A stretch of 64,000 nt of DNA from Amoebophrya sp. A120 (taxonomy: Eukaryota; Sar; Dinophyceae; Syndiniales; Amoebophryaceae). The notes below the pieces were generated by a model. The model had not been told where the DNA came from, ran no database searches, and was given only the letters and a program-made list of their open reading frames with translations. Position numbers and translations under genes: made by a program. Positions 1-9,630 of this stretch are shown in pieces. The stretch spans positions 5,615,469 to 5,679,468 of the forward strand of contig CAJINV010000005.1 of the NCBI GenBank assembly GCA_905178155.1. The letters run 5' to 3'. Numbering within the stretch: the stretch's first letter is position 1; every line of letters begins with the position of its first letter.

Positions 1-700
1 CCCAGGGGCGCAGAAACAGGTCCGCGCGCCCTGGTTCGGCGGAACAGGCGCAAGGAAGGCCACGCCCTCGGTTGGTCTTGGGTAGTCCTTTGGGGGGGGC
101 GCCCCGCCAAGGGGCGCAGAAACAGGTCCGCGCGTCCTGGTTCGGGAGAACAGCCCCCAGGAAGGCCGCGTCCTCCCTTGGTCGTGTGTAGTCCTTTGAG
201 GGGGGGCGCCCCGCCAAGGGGCGCAGAAACAGGTCCGCGCGCCCGGGTTTGGGAGAACAGGGGCAAGGAAGGGCGCGTCCTCCCTTGGTCGTGACTAGTC
301 CTTTGGGGGGGGCGCCCCGCCCAGGGGCGCAGAAACAGGTCCGCGCGCCCTGGTTCGGGCGAACAGCCTCCAGGAAGTCGGCGCCCTCGGTTGGTCGTGG
401 GTAGTCCTTTGAAGGGGGCGCCCCGCCCGGGGGCGCAGGCAGAAACAGGTCGGTCCGCGCGCCCTGGTTCGGGAGGACAGCCTCCAGGAAGTCCGCGCCC
501 TCGGTTGGTCGGCAGTAGTCCTATGGGGGGGGCGCCCCGCCCAGGGGCGCAGGAACAGGTCCGCGCGCCTTGGTTCGGGAGAACAGCCCCCAGGAAGGCC
601 GCGCCCTCGGTTGGCCGTGGGGAGTCCTTTGATTGGGGGGGGGGCGCCCCGCCGAGGGGGGCAGAAAAGGGCGCACTTTCCCAGGGGGGGCGCCGGCTCC
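1..700. repeat. GC-rich tandem array, about 106-114 bp units
   Basis: At least six imperfect copies of a GC-rich unit, each marked by a run of G followed by GGCGCCCCGCC near 97, 203, 310, 417, 531 and 642. Each copy also contains CAGAAACAGGTCCGCGCG and a block ending TAGTCCTTTG. Long open frames on both strands here reflect the high GC and are not taken as genes. Confidence 0.85.
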
Positions 701-796
701 ACGGGCGGCAGGGCCATCCCGTTCTGTCGCAAAAAAAATAAAAATCCTGCCGCATCATGGGCAAGAAAAGCCACCGCGGGTGGCTCTTCTTCGCTG

Positions 797-839
797 CAAG
801 GTCGCAGCGCGGGGACTCTGTCCCCGCGCCATGACCTTG
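797..839. repeat. GC hairpin (imperfect palindrome)
   Basis: Arms read CAAGGTC...GCGCGGGGAC and GTCCCCGCGC...GACCTTG around a short loop. The same design recurs at 2033-2076 and, with CCTAGGTCA arms, in each unit of the 1345-1820 array. Confidence 0.7.
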
Positions 840-866
840 TTTAAACTGCAGCAAGCCAGAACTTTT

Positions 867-1215
867 GAAGCTTTTGGGTGTGTTCTGGGGTATGCAAAGT
901 GGGTCCGTAGCATCGTGATTTGTAATTTGCAGGCCACACCCCGAACACACCCCGGACACACCCCAGACACACCCCAGACAGACCCCCGACACACCCCCCC
1001 CGACAAGAACTGTTGAAGCTTTGGGGTGTGTTCTGGGGTATGCAAAGTGGCTGCGTAGCATCGTGATTTGCAATTTGCAAGACACACCCCGAACACACCC
1101 CGGACACACCCCAGACACACCCCAGACACACCCCCGACACACCCCCCCGTCACACCCCAGGTAGACCCCCGCCACACACCCCCGGAAGACAGCCCCGACA
1201 CACCCCAGACAAACC
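867..1215. repeat. Two-level minisatellite (ACACCCCGGAC-type)
   Basis: A unit of about 146 bp starts near 868 and again near 1014 with GAAGCTTT followed by GGTGTGTTCTGGGGTATGC. Inside each unit is a run of 10-11 bp repeats of the type ACACCCCAGAC or ACACCCCGAAC. No gene is seen in 700-1945. Confidence 0.8.
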
Positions 1216-1344
1216 CCCGGCGCGCCCTCGGCTACCACATCCAGAGCAGGGGGCAGAGAGCCTCAATATCCAGAGCAGAAAGCATACCTGGGTCCGAATC
1301 GAATAAATATCCAGAGCGGGCTCAAGTATCCAGAGCGGGTTTCC

Positions 1345-1820
1345 CGCACGGCCCAGGGGCAAAAGCCCTAGGTCAGCGCGGGGACTCGGTCCCCGCGTCA
1401 TGACCTAGGGGCCAGCTTCGGGCGCTTCGTTCCCGGGCGGAAACTAACCGCACGGCCCAGGGGCAAAAGCCCTAGGTCAGCGCGGGGACTCGGTCCCCGC
1501 GTCATGACCTAGGGGCCAGCTTTGGGCGTTTCCCGGAAACTAACCGCACGGCCCAGGGGCAAAAGCCCTAGGTCAGCGCGGGGACTCGGTCCCCGCGTCA
1601 TGACCTAGGGGCCAGCTGCTTCGGGCGCTTCCCGGAAACTAACCGCATGGCCCGGGGGCAAAGGCCCTAGGTGAGCGCGGGGACTCCGACTCGGTCCGCG
1701 CGTCATGAATTAGGGGCCAGCTTTGGGCGCTTCCCGGGAACTAGCCGCACGGCCCAGGGGCAAAAGCCCTAGGTCAGCGCGGGGACTCGGCCCCCGCGCC
1801 ATGACCTGGGGGCCAGCTAC
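1345..1820. repeat. About 100-bp tandem array with a palindrome in each unit
   Basis: Five units start at about 1345, 1449, 1545, 1644 and 1746 with CGCACGGCCCAGGGGCAAA. Each has a CCTAGGTCAGCGCGGGGAC arm followed closely by GTCCCCGCGTCATGACCTAG, a strong hairpin in either strand. The fourth unit is the most diverged. Confidence 0.85.
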
Positions 1821-2032
1821 TGCACCGGCGCTATGGGCCAGCTCCTTCCTTTCTTTTCTCTTTGTTCGTGGTAGGCTAACGGACCCAGTGTGGGCAAGCA
1901 GTCAGGGGAGCTCCGTCCGCAGGTCTGTCGCGGATCAGGGAATGGATGCAGGACACACAGAGACACCGAGCTGCAGGGGCCTGCCTGCCCCGTGTCACCA
2001 CAGCCGCCGAACTCGTCCCAGACAAATGCCGG

Positions 2033-2076
2033 AAGGTCGCCGCACGGGGACTCTGTCCCCGTGCTCGGACCTTGTT
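2033..2076. repeat. GC hairpin, dispersed copy
   Basis: Same architecture as 797-839, here with arms AAGGTC...CGGGGAC and GTCCCCG...GGACCTTG. It directly abuts the truncated introner element at 2086-2173. Confidence 0.6.
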
Positions 2077-2085
2077 TGTCATGCG

Positions 2086-2173
2086 CCACTTGCAAACTGG
2101 GCTCCAGCTTGTATCGCTTTTCTGCATTACAGATTATTTCAACTTTGACGATTTCGATCCTGACGCTTCCATA
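2086..2173. mobile_element. Truncated introner element, family G (3' half)
   Basis: It ends with ATTATTTCAACTTTGACGA and CTGACGCTTCCATA, the standard family G right end (compare 46200-46259). No matching left end (TATGGAAGCGTCAGG) was found upstream. The missing half is replaced by the GC-rich hairpin sequence, so either the element was truncated or GC-rich DNA was inserted into it. An unseen 5' exon of the 2174-4308 gene may lie upstream. Confidence 0.6.
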
Positions 2174-4308
2174 TGGCGTTTCTTGCTAGTACTCTTCCTC
2201 GCTGGCTATCCGACCTGCTGTCACGCACTGCAGCCTCCTCGTAACAAGAAATCCTCAGGCCGGCTGCCTCGTGCTGCTGGTCCTCGTTGGCAGATTAAAC
2301 AGCCGACTTCGACTGCTCCCGAAGCTCCTATTACCGGTGGTGAGCTAGAAGCTGTCCTCCCAGTCCCAGTAGCCGCCGATGCGCCTTGTTCTGGGGAGCT
2401 ACTAGAAATCCGAACCGTGTCGGGTGACCTTGTGGACCTTGGACTAGGCGGCGACAAAGGTTCCGCCCCTGGTGGGCCCCCTGGAAGGAGCTCGAAAGAC
2501 CCAGAATCCTTTCGTTCTCCACAGAAAGATTGGCGTCAGATTTCGCTCAAGCTTCTCGCCGAGGGTGTGCGAGACTATGCCTGTGGTCGTGCAGATGTTG
2601 AACATGATCAGGCGCGCGGCCTGTTGCAGCAGGCTGAAGTACTAACGTCTTCAACAGCAACGCAGGTGGTACAGGACTTCACTCTCCTGCACGGCACGAG
2701 CCAGGTGCTGCGCGTGCTACTGCTCCTTAAGCGCCGTCGGACTGGCAGCCTGGGGCTAGTTGTGCAAGATTCATCTCGTCGTGCAGGGGGTGAAGAAGAG
2801 TCGTGGGAGTGCGAGGTCCTGGAAGTAATAGCTTCGCCGTCATATAGAGTTGTTCCGGAAGACGGTGCAGCTGTTGCTCCACCTACGAGTGTATGAATTG
2901 CAAAAGTATCGTACTCGTATAAATGCATTACAAATTTTCTCCGCATGAGAAATAAAATTTGTCATGCTGATTTATCTTAAGAAAAATATTTGTAATGCAG
3001 GAATTGCATTTGTACGAGTGCGATACTTTTGCACAGGATAGAGTGCTACTTTTGATGCGAGTATCAAGCAAGATTTTTCTACTTATTTTCGGTTGGACAC
3101 GGACAAGCTGTTGGGCGACCTTGTGATCATAGATCCGCCGAGCAGCTGCCACAAGAGCAGCGTCGTGAGCCTTACCCTGGTTGTCAAACCCGCACGCAGG
3201 CTCCCGCTGGCGGAGCTGTTAACGTCGCTGACGAAAAATGTTGTGGACGCGGATGTCCTGGTAGGCCGCGGGCTACTTGGGAAGTGGCTTGCCATGGTAG
3301 GAGAGGACGAGGTGGCGGGCAACGGTCCGCGATTTCGCGACTTCCCATATGGCGTTCTCAAACGTTACATTCTCAACTGTTGACGCGATTTGTCATGCAA
3401 AAACGCTATCACTCTTCACACAATCAACAAGCCTTCTTCGCATGACAACTTCTCGACGCGCTGAATAGCAAGAGAATCCGCCCGAAATCTGTCATGCAAA
3501 AGGCGCAGTCTTCCTCGCTCCTTTCACTTTTTCGATTTTTGCATCACAAATTCGTGGAGCGCTTGAGAATGTGATAATTGAGAAGGCCATATCCCACACC
3601 CACTGGAAAGGGTTGGATCAGGTGGCCTGGTCGCGCTTTTGGAGGAGTTTCTGGATAGCCAGCTGGCCTTATCAAATGCAAATGTGTCTGGGTCTGGAAA
3701 CTTGTGGCGCTAGTTTGTGAATGGTGGGCGTGCTGCAAAAATACGCAGCCACGCATGACAGGTTTCTGCGCTCCTTTGTGTTTCGCTTTCCGCATGGCAA
3801 ACTGCACTTTTGCATGACAGGCAAGAGGATATTCTCCTGCTCACGCTTTACAGATTCAACTGTCATGTGATACAAGCATGACAGACCTTGCATCCCTCCA
3901 GACCCAGACACATTTGCATTTGATGGGCCTCGTTTCGTAACGACTTAATCAATCTTCACGGGGGTACATCTTCAACTTCCGGAGACTTCGCGGAGACCTT
4001 ATGCACTGCAAAAGTATCGTACTCGTATAAATGCATTACAAATTTTCTCAGCAAGAGAAATGAAATTTGTATATGCAAATTTACCTTAAGAAAAAGATTT
4101 GTAATGCATGACTGCAATACGAGTGCCATACTTTTGCACAGGATAGACCTACTCGTCCGACGATCTTGCTCCCCAAGTCAGTGCCAGTTCCTTCCACAAC
4201 CAAGTTTTACTCTGGAATCGAAACCTACCTCCGGGTTGGGCCGCATATACAGTCGAGTCCAAAGCAGGAGGTGGAAACTGGCGTATCCGATGCAAATATT
4301 TAGATTAG
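2174..4308 (+). CDS. Unrecognised multi-exon protein, 5' end uncertain
   Basis: Exons 2174-2891, 3046-3347, 3582-3669, 3931-3999 and 4151-4308 join in one frame (445 codons including the stop) once four introner elements, each with five adjoining bases, are removed. The first codons read WRFLLVLFLAGYPTCCHA, which resembles a signal peptide. The true start probably lies in an earlier exon before the truncated element at 2086. The middle contains a segment LLGDLVIIDPPSSC and the C-terminus ends LPPGWAAYTVESKAGGG...CKYLD. I do not recognise the family. The frame rescue at four sites is good evidence that it is a real gene; no function can be given. Confidence 0.65.
2892..3040 (+). mobile_element. 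Introner element, family A
   Basis: Length is 149 bp with target repeat GAGTG (2887-2891 and 3041-3045). Family A consensus ends are TATCCTGTGCAAAAGTATC and its inverse, with internal GCATTACAAATTTTC and ACCTTAAG. In this copy the left end is TATGAATTGCAAAAG. The orientation here defines plus for the family. Confidence 0.9.
3348..3576. mobile_element. Introner element, family J
   Basis: Length is 229 bp. The left end is TATGGCGTTCTCAAACGTTAC and the right end is an imperfect inverse, CTTGAGAATGTGATA. The flanking five bases (TCCCA and ATTGA) no longer match, but removal of element plus five bases still keeps the frame. Confidence 0.75.
3670..3925. mobile_element. Introner element, family B
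   Basis: Length is 256 bp with target repeat GGCCT on both sides. Family B ends are TATCAAATGCAAATATG followed by TCTGGGTCTGG, with the inverse at the right. This copy ends in GATG rather than GATA. Confidence 0.9.
4000..4145 (+). mobile_element. Introner element, family A
   Basis: Length is 146 bp with target repeat GACCT at 3995-3999 and 4146-4150. The left end has drifted to TATGCACTGCAAAAG, while the right end keeps TTTTGCACAGGATA. Confidence 0.9.
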
Positions 4309-4455
4309 GGTCGGGAAAAAAATTAAAGTTTTCATGCTAGTACATGATCTGTAAATCGAAGTTTTTATCGAGAAAGATGTTAACTAGAGTACGTAGCGAG
4401 GAGCGACACATTCTTACGCGATCTCTACATCTCAGCGCGTGTTAATAGTGCGCAA

Positions 4456-5005
4456 ATGAGTAGCGCTATTTTTGAGCTGCGCGAGGATGCGCGACACGAC
4501 AGTTCGGGATTGCTATTGGAGTTATCAGAGCTACAAGTTTTTCTACACGGCCCAGATCGATATTTGCGATTGATATGGCACAAAGTGGAGCGAGCATTTC
4601 GCGCAGCAATCATGAACAAGGTGAGCAGGGACGAAAACCATAGCTCCGGTGGCGGTCTACAGAACTGGCGCAAGCGGGTCCTAGTACGAAAACACTATGG
4701 GAGTGCGCAGCTCCCCCTCCCCGTCATTTGTATAGCATGGGCGGCAATACAAGCGTCAGCAAGAGTGCCGGTTTGCGTGACAGATTTGCACAGCAGTGTA
4801 GTACTAACTGGGCTTTCGGAGTTTGTCACGCAAACAGTGCCAAGAGGCAGAGGCACAGCCTGGATTTGGTATTTTGCATGAAGACAAATGAGGGGGAGGG
4901 GGAGTTGTGCTGCACTGTCATAAAACTGCGCAAACGGTATTTCAGGCACTCACAGTCCTGATAGCTTACATATCCTCTGCAAAACAAGCATCGTACGCAT
5001 ACTAA
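4456..5005 (+). CDS. Possible small protein split by an introner element
   Basis: Exons 4456-4695 and 4928-5005 join in frame to give 105 aa beginning MSSAIFELREDARHDSSG and ending KQASYAY. Removal of the family E element plus five bases leaves no stop at the junction. The sequence is not recognised. Support is the frame rescue and a reasonably protein-like composition; it is short and could be chance. Confidence 0.35.
4696..4922. mobile_element. Introner element, family E
   Basis: Length is 227 bp. Family E ends are TATGAGAGTGCACAAC followed by CCCTCCCCCTC, with the inverse GAGGGGGAGGGGGAG...CTCATA at the right. Flanks AACAC and AAACT match only partly. Confidence 0.8.
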
Positions 5006-6425
5006 TTGTGGCATTGCGCGACAAATCTCATTTTCTAACCGTTGCAGTGTGCTGTTGAAAACAAGTCGACAACAATCACGCCAATTTACCGCAACAAGCT
5101 GCATCTGCTTATAATCGAAAATGAATTTTGTAACTACACGACGCGTCATTTTTTTATAATGCGTCGAAGTTGTATAGTATTAGTATATCAGTAGTAGTGC
5201 GATGTTGCTTCTGTAGTCGTGATAGCACATTCCAAGCCAGGAACATCCTGAGGATGTCGGAGCGATTAGCGTGACATTGACCATTATACGACTTCCTGAT
5301 CAACAAGGAGATGCAGTAGATGGCTTTACGAAATGTACTAAACATGTCTGGGTCAGGAAATAAACTTTTTTGGAGTGGTAGTCCCTCCACGAAGAGAAAC
5401 GGACAGCAGTCCTCTGATTCTGAAAAAAGACCGCGCTACTTTCGGCTACGGCTGATGGTATGAAGCGTTTTATAGCGGAAAATGCGTCACCTCCAGGCGG
5501 CTCCGCCCGCTTCGAAATTGCAAAAAATGCGGAAAAAGTGTACTTTTTCGCATGGAAAAGGCGTGGAAGCTGCATACAAAACTGGCCGACTTTGTCCAGA
5601 ACCCGGAAGCTGCTTGAAAATTGAAAGTGAGAACTTTTGCTGAAAAAGCAGAGGGCGCTTGGAAATTGCCGCGCAAAAGCGGTTTTTAAAATTGTCACAG
5701 GGCCCAGACCGCCGGGATTGTACAACAAAAACCAGGCATCAAGTCTGTGGAGGTGTGTCCGCCCCTCACGGTTTTCGGCCTTTCTGAGGGTCGCAAATTG
5801 AGACCCTGTCCCGCTTGAAATTCCCCGACTTGGGTGGCCCGAAAGGGCTGCCAGAAATGCCGCAAATTGTGTAGCTTTTATTTGAAACTTGCTTTATTTT
5901 TGTCGGCTAGCATGCCGCCCAGTATAACTTTATGCGCGACGGAGTGCTTCTCGGCAAAAACGCACTCACTCTTTTGCGCGCCCTTGCTTCCTGGTATAGA
6001 GGATGAGACCGCGGCCCTTGTGGGCACCACTTATGGACCGCGGCCCTATCCAGGACGTCAAGGGATACGTGGCAGCCTTCGCACTGACTGGGGTGGTTCG
6101 CACGCTTTTAGTTACCAATATCGCCCTCCAGGCGCGACCGTCGTAGTCTCTCCACGAAGACAAACGGACAGCGGTACGCCCAGGCATGTGACTGTTCTTG
6201 AAGCAGCTGGCGGCCCAACCTCCATGCACAAATAGCTTGCGTTGTTTGTGCACGACCACAAACTTCTATCGGGCACTCATGATGATGGTGCGCTTCATGT
6301 TCATGCATCACAGTTTTTTGCTGCGTACGCAGTTCGAAGTCTGCGAATATACTGCAAGGCCACTGCACTCTAAGTACTTCTTCTAGACCCAGACATAGTT
6401 TTGTTGCTAGCTGATAAATTGGATT
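5006..6425. other. Intergenic region with introner-like debris
   Basis: No convincing gene. It contains a 32-bp direct repeat (5378-5409 and 6143-6174, sharing CTCCACGAAGA and AACGGACAGC). A family-B-like right end (TCTAGACCCAGACATAG...GCTGATA) lies at about 6382-6418 and a degraded family-B-like left end (ATGTCTGGGTCAGGAA) near 5345. These could be the two ends of one old, enlarged element, but no target repeat was found. Confidence 0.5.
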
Positions 6426-7100
6426 TTGGAGCAGTTCAAAATAACTGCAGACCCGCGCGCACCTGGTGTTGACCGGGTTAATTCGATCCCTTTTGAGACA
6501 ACGCGGGCATCTATGAGAGTGCACAACCCGAACTCCCGCCCGGGTCCGCCCCCTTTTATTTGTCATGTGAAATCCCAACTAATCCAGTGCCAAAAGTTAC
6601 TGCCTCGTAGCACTACGTGCGTGACAAATCGTAATTCCGGAAGCCCAAACAGTGCTACTACTACACCCAGTGCCTGAGCTTGTCATGCACAGGGTCCACG
6701 TGTGCTGGTGTTTGTATATATAATTCCTGCTTAATTCCTGCCAGTCCTTCTACCGCAGCCCCGAAGGGACATGGGTTGCGGAGTGACATCGGATGTCACA
6801 ACAAATGCGCTCGAGTGTACGTCCACTCAAGAGGAACGATGAGAAAAGACAGAATTCAAATGTCACGGACAAACACAAAGATGATGATGATGACTTATAC
6901 CAACACAACAGACAAATGAGGGGGAGGGGGACGAAAAAATGCGCGCTCTCATAGCGACGATCATGAGCGATCAACGGCCAGCGGGTTGTGATGCTTTTGC
7001 AATAGCGGGAGAGTTCCTTTCACGACAACTACAAGTTGATATATTGAACGTAAATATAATCTTATCACGCACTGCTGCTGTACTAGATGCTAGATTATGA
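6426..7100 (+). CDS. Possible small protein split by a long introner element
   Basis: Exons 6426-6511 and 6959-7100 join in frame (75 aa, starting MEQFKITADPRAPGVDRV and ending AAVLDARL) after removal of a 442-bp family E element with five bases. The product is unrecognised. A family-B-like end just upstream (to 6418) hints at a further 5' exon. Confidence 0.3.
6512..6953. mobile_element. Introner element, family E, enlarged
   Basis: Length is 442 bp, about twice the other family E copies (223-230 bp). The left end is TATGAGAGTGCACAAC and the right end GCGCTCTCATA. Flanks GCATC and GCGAC share three of five bases. The extra length is internal. Confidence 0.75.
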
Positions 7101-7273
7101 TAAAAAAGCACTTTTGATTTTTCCGCCTCCCTTTATTGTCATGCAAGAATCGTGCAGCGTCTGATGCGAGCTTGTACTGAGCAGACGCAGCCAAGCTGCC
7201 ATGCTTGGCCGCGTCTGCGATCAAGGCGCTTTTGATGATGGTTACGTCTGGAATTAAGGCTCTTTTGATTGTA

Positions 7274-7763
7274 CTAGCCCATCATGATTCCTCCCCCACC
7301 AGCAGACAGCATCCATGATAAGTATTTGCGAAGCATAATTCCACGGTGACGGTGTGCGTTTCTTCGAGCTGGGACTGCGATTTCTGCACGAAGTGAGGAG
7401 AGAGGACAGGAGGACGCAGCCAGGTTTTCCTTGGCGGGTTCGTTGATCGTAAGCAGCAGGAAGATCATATCAGAGTGCAAAACTGCTCCCCCTTCCCCTC
7501 TTTTGTATGGCATGAGCAGCAAACCAAGCGCCAGCACTCCTGGGGCTTGTGCGTGACAAGTCCACCGGCCGAAGGTAATGCGGTTTGGCTTTCCGAATAT
7601 ATTTGTCATGCATCATAGTGATACAAGGCAACAACTGGAGGATTTGGGTTTTTGCATGAGAAATGAGAACGCGGGGGAGTAGTTGTGCACTCTCATAGAA
7701 GATCAGCGGTCGCTCCGCTTCTTCAACATCAAGCCGTGCTGTGCAACTCGGGGAGAAGAGCAT
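7274..7763 (-). CDS. Possible small minus-strand protein split by an introner element
   Basis: On the minus strand, 7763-7698 and 7459-7274 join in frame to 83 aa starting MLFSPSCTARLDVEEAERP and ending AGGGGIMMG. The junction requires removal of the family E element plus its 8-bp direct repeat. The product is unrecognised. If real, it is the only minus-strand gene seen. Confidence 0.3.
7468..7697. mobile_element. Introner element, family E, with 8-bp direct repeat
   Basis: Length is 230 bp. Ends are TATCAGAGTGCAAAAC and GTTGTGCACTCTCATA. The flanking direct repeat is GAAGATCA at 7460-7467 and 7698-7705, longer than the 5 bp found elsewhere. Confidence 0.85.
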
Positions 7764-8133
7764 CCGATTTTGTTACCGTTGCGGAGAACAACACGACCTC
7801 GGGATGTCGAAGCCTGCAGCTTTATTTCATCTGAAAAGCGTGCGCCGTGTTGCAGCCCGACCATATGCGGATTTTGGCTCCTTATATTGTTTTTGTCGCG
7901 TATACTGCAGATGAAGTTTTTGAGCCCGCCAAGGCTCTACATCAACTGACCAGAAGCTGCGTCATGACAGACTGCTCTCCGTCTCCCTAAGGGCAGAGAG
8001 GCGGCTTGTTGCACACAGAAGATCGATCGAGTGCGATGTTCTAGGTGCGGGCGGGGTAGATCCATAGAAGAATGCCACGCGATGACGTGTATCATGCGCG
8101 ACAGATGAGGAAGAACAAGACAAGACGAATGAC
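7764..8133. other. No clear gene
   Basis: Part of this stretch (about 7820-7880) resembles 8255-8300 (TTTCATCTGAAAA then TTGCAG and GACCAT), suggesting an old partial duplication of the following open frame. Nothing else was recognised. Confidence 0.4.
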
Positions 8134-8619
8134 ATGGAACGTGAGCGATGTACAGGTGTAGCCACCAAGGTGGCTTTCCTACATCAGAAGGATATAGCGC
8201 ATCAAGACGGAGCAGATGACCGATATTTGAATGCTGGAACCGAGTCTACCGTCTCCTTTCATCTGAAAAACGCACCTTATTGCAGTCTGACCATGTTGGT
8301 GCGGGGGCCGTGTGTGATTTATCTTCGTGATAGTTGGCTCTTATTCGACGATTGTTATAATTTCCTGTTGCCAAATCCAAATGTACTACCAGATGAAGTT
8401 GATGATCATGCCGCGCTACCAATCCAAATCCATGGCCGCACTGTAAGAAAATTTGTTGCAGTTGGCTTCAACAACGACATCCGAATCCTTCTTCGGATGA
8501 CCACGCCGGACGGAATTGTTCATCCTCGATCACCGTGTTTCTCGATTTCACATGTCGACGCACGGGTTTTCACGACGATATGTGATGTTGCCTCGGAGGT
8601 TCTTGTGCAAAAAATTTAG
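8134..8619 (+). CDS. Hypothetical protein, 161 aa
   Basis: A single uninterrupted frame starting MERERCTGVATKVAFLHQK and ending SEVLVQKI. Composition is protein-like, with a hydrophobic stretch around CSLTMLVRGPCVIYLRDS, but there is no recognised domain or introner element. The weak similarity to 7820-7950 is the only other hint. Confidence 0.3.
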   Translation: MERERCTGVATKVAFLHQKDIAHQDGADDRYLNAGTESTVSFHLKNAPYCSLTMLVRGPCVIYLRDSWLLFDDCYNFLLPNPNVLPDEVDDHAALPIQIHGRTVRKFVAVGFNNDIRILLRMTTPDGIVHPRSPCFSISHVDARVFTTICDVASEVLVQKI

Positions 8620-9630
8620 GTTTTGTTGGTCTTTCGTGACAAAATCAGCCCTTCTACTCGCGAAACACGGGCAGGTTTTGTTTTCTTCTACCGAATAAAC
8701 AAGAAAGGATCCGTAGTACGAAGTAAAAACGATCGATGAAGATGATTCAGGGAGGACGTCGGCATGATGTCCCTCTGACTTTAGTCTATCTATAAATCTG
8801 GACGAAGAGGATGTCGATGACCTCTCCTCAGATCAACTAGTCCCGCTCGAAGCGACACGAAGAAGATCCTCGATAATTTCCGTGCTCATGAAGAAATGTT
8901 GCCCGTGGTTCTTCAAAGCAGTATGACACAGTGATAGAAGTGATCCATCACGGAGAAAGAGATCATGAAGTCAACATGATCGCTACAATCGGCTTAGGCA
9001 CAGGCCTGAAAAAATTAAGCGGTTCTGTTCCCCTGCTCTTGAGGAGTAAAAAGAGAGAGATAAAAAGAACTCGCTGTCGGTTTGAGGTTATTAAAAAAGG
9101 CGTGTCCTCTGCGCTGTCCGAAAAATGAAAAATCTAAATGTGCTGGACACGATCCTAAATCGTGCAAGAAAATATGAAGAAGAAGGACCAGCTCGAAATT
9201 TTCACGTGCTCCTCCACCGGATGGATCCAACTAATAGAATCAACAAGAATGTGAGGCTCGTCATCAGAACCTGAAATGAAGCAGATCTAGATCTAAATCG
9301 AAAATTGTGTTTCTGCGGCCGCATGAACAAAGGTTCGTGAAAAATTTCGAGCTTTTTAACACGAAGAGCAAGGAAGCGTTGCGGAAAATAAGGTCGCAAC
9401 TACAAACATGTGAAGCAGATTCTGCTAAAATAAACCTAGTATAATTGTGAAGATTCTTTCTCTCTCACCCAGAAATCGAAATTCTCACCCAATTCTCCAT
9501 TCAACTCAAACCACAACCAAACCAGGGTCCGCTCCAGCTCAATGTAAGCTTTTGTCTCGTAAAAGTTTCCATCAGAAACTGGACGAAGTCAGCTCATTCC
9601 GCCGAAAGGAAAAAAAAACAAACCGTCAAA
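8620..9630. other. Intergenic region upstream of ribosomal protein SA
   Basis: About 1 kb without a recognised gene or element. The 5' leader and promoter of the ribosomal protein gene should lie here, but no TATA-like or other motif is convincing. Confidence 0.4.

Noticed and set aside
1946-2173. N-terminal extension of the first gene's open frame back to 1946
   Set aside because: 2086-2173 is the end of a family G introner element, so the frame there is accidental.
5322-6418. One giant 1.1-kb family B element
   Set aside because: Both ends are degraded and no target repeat or flanking frame supports joining them.
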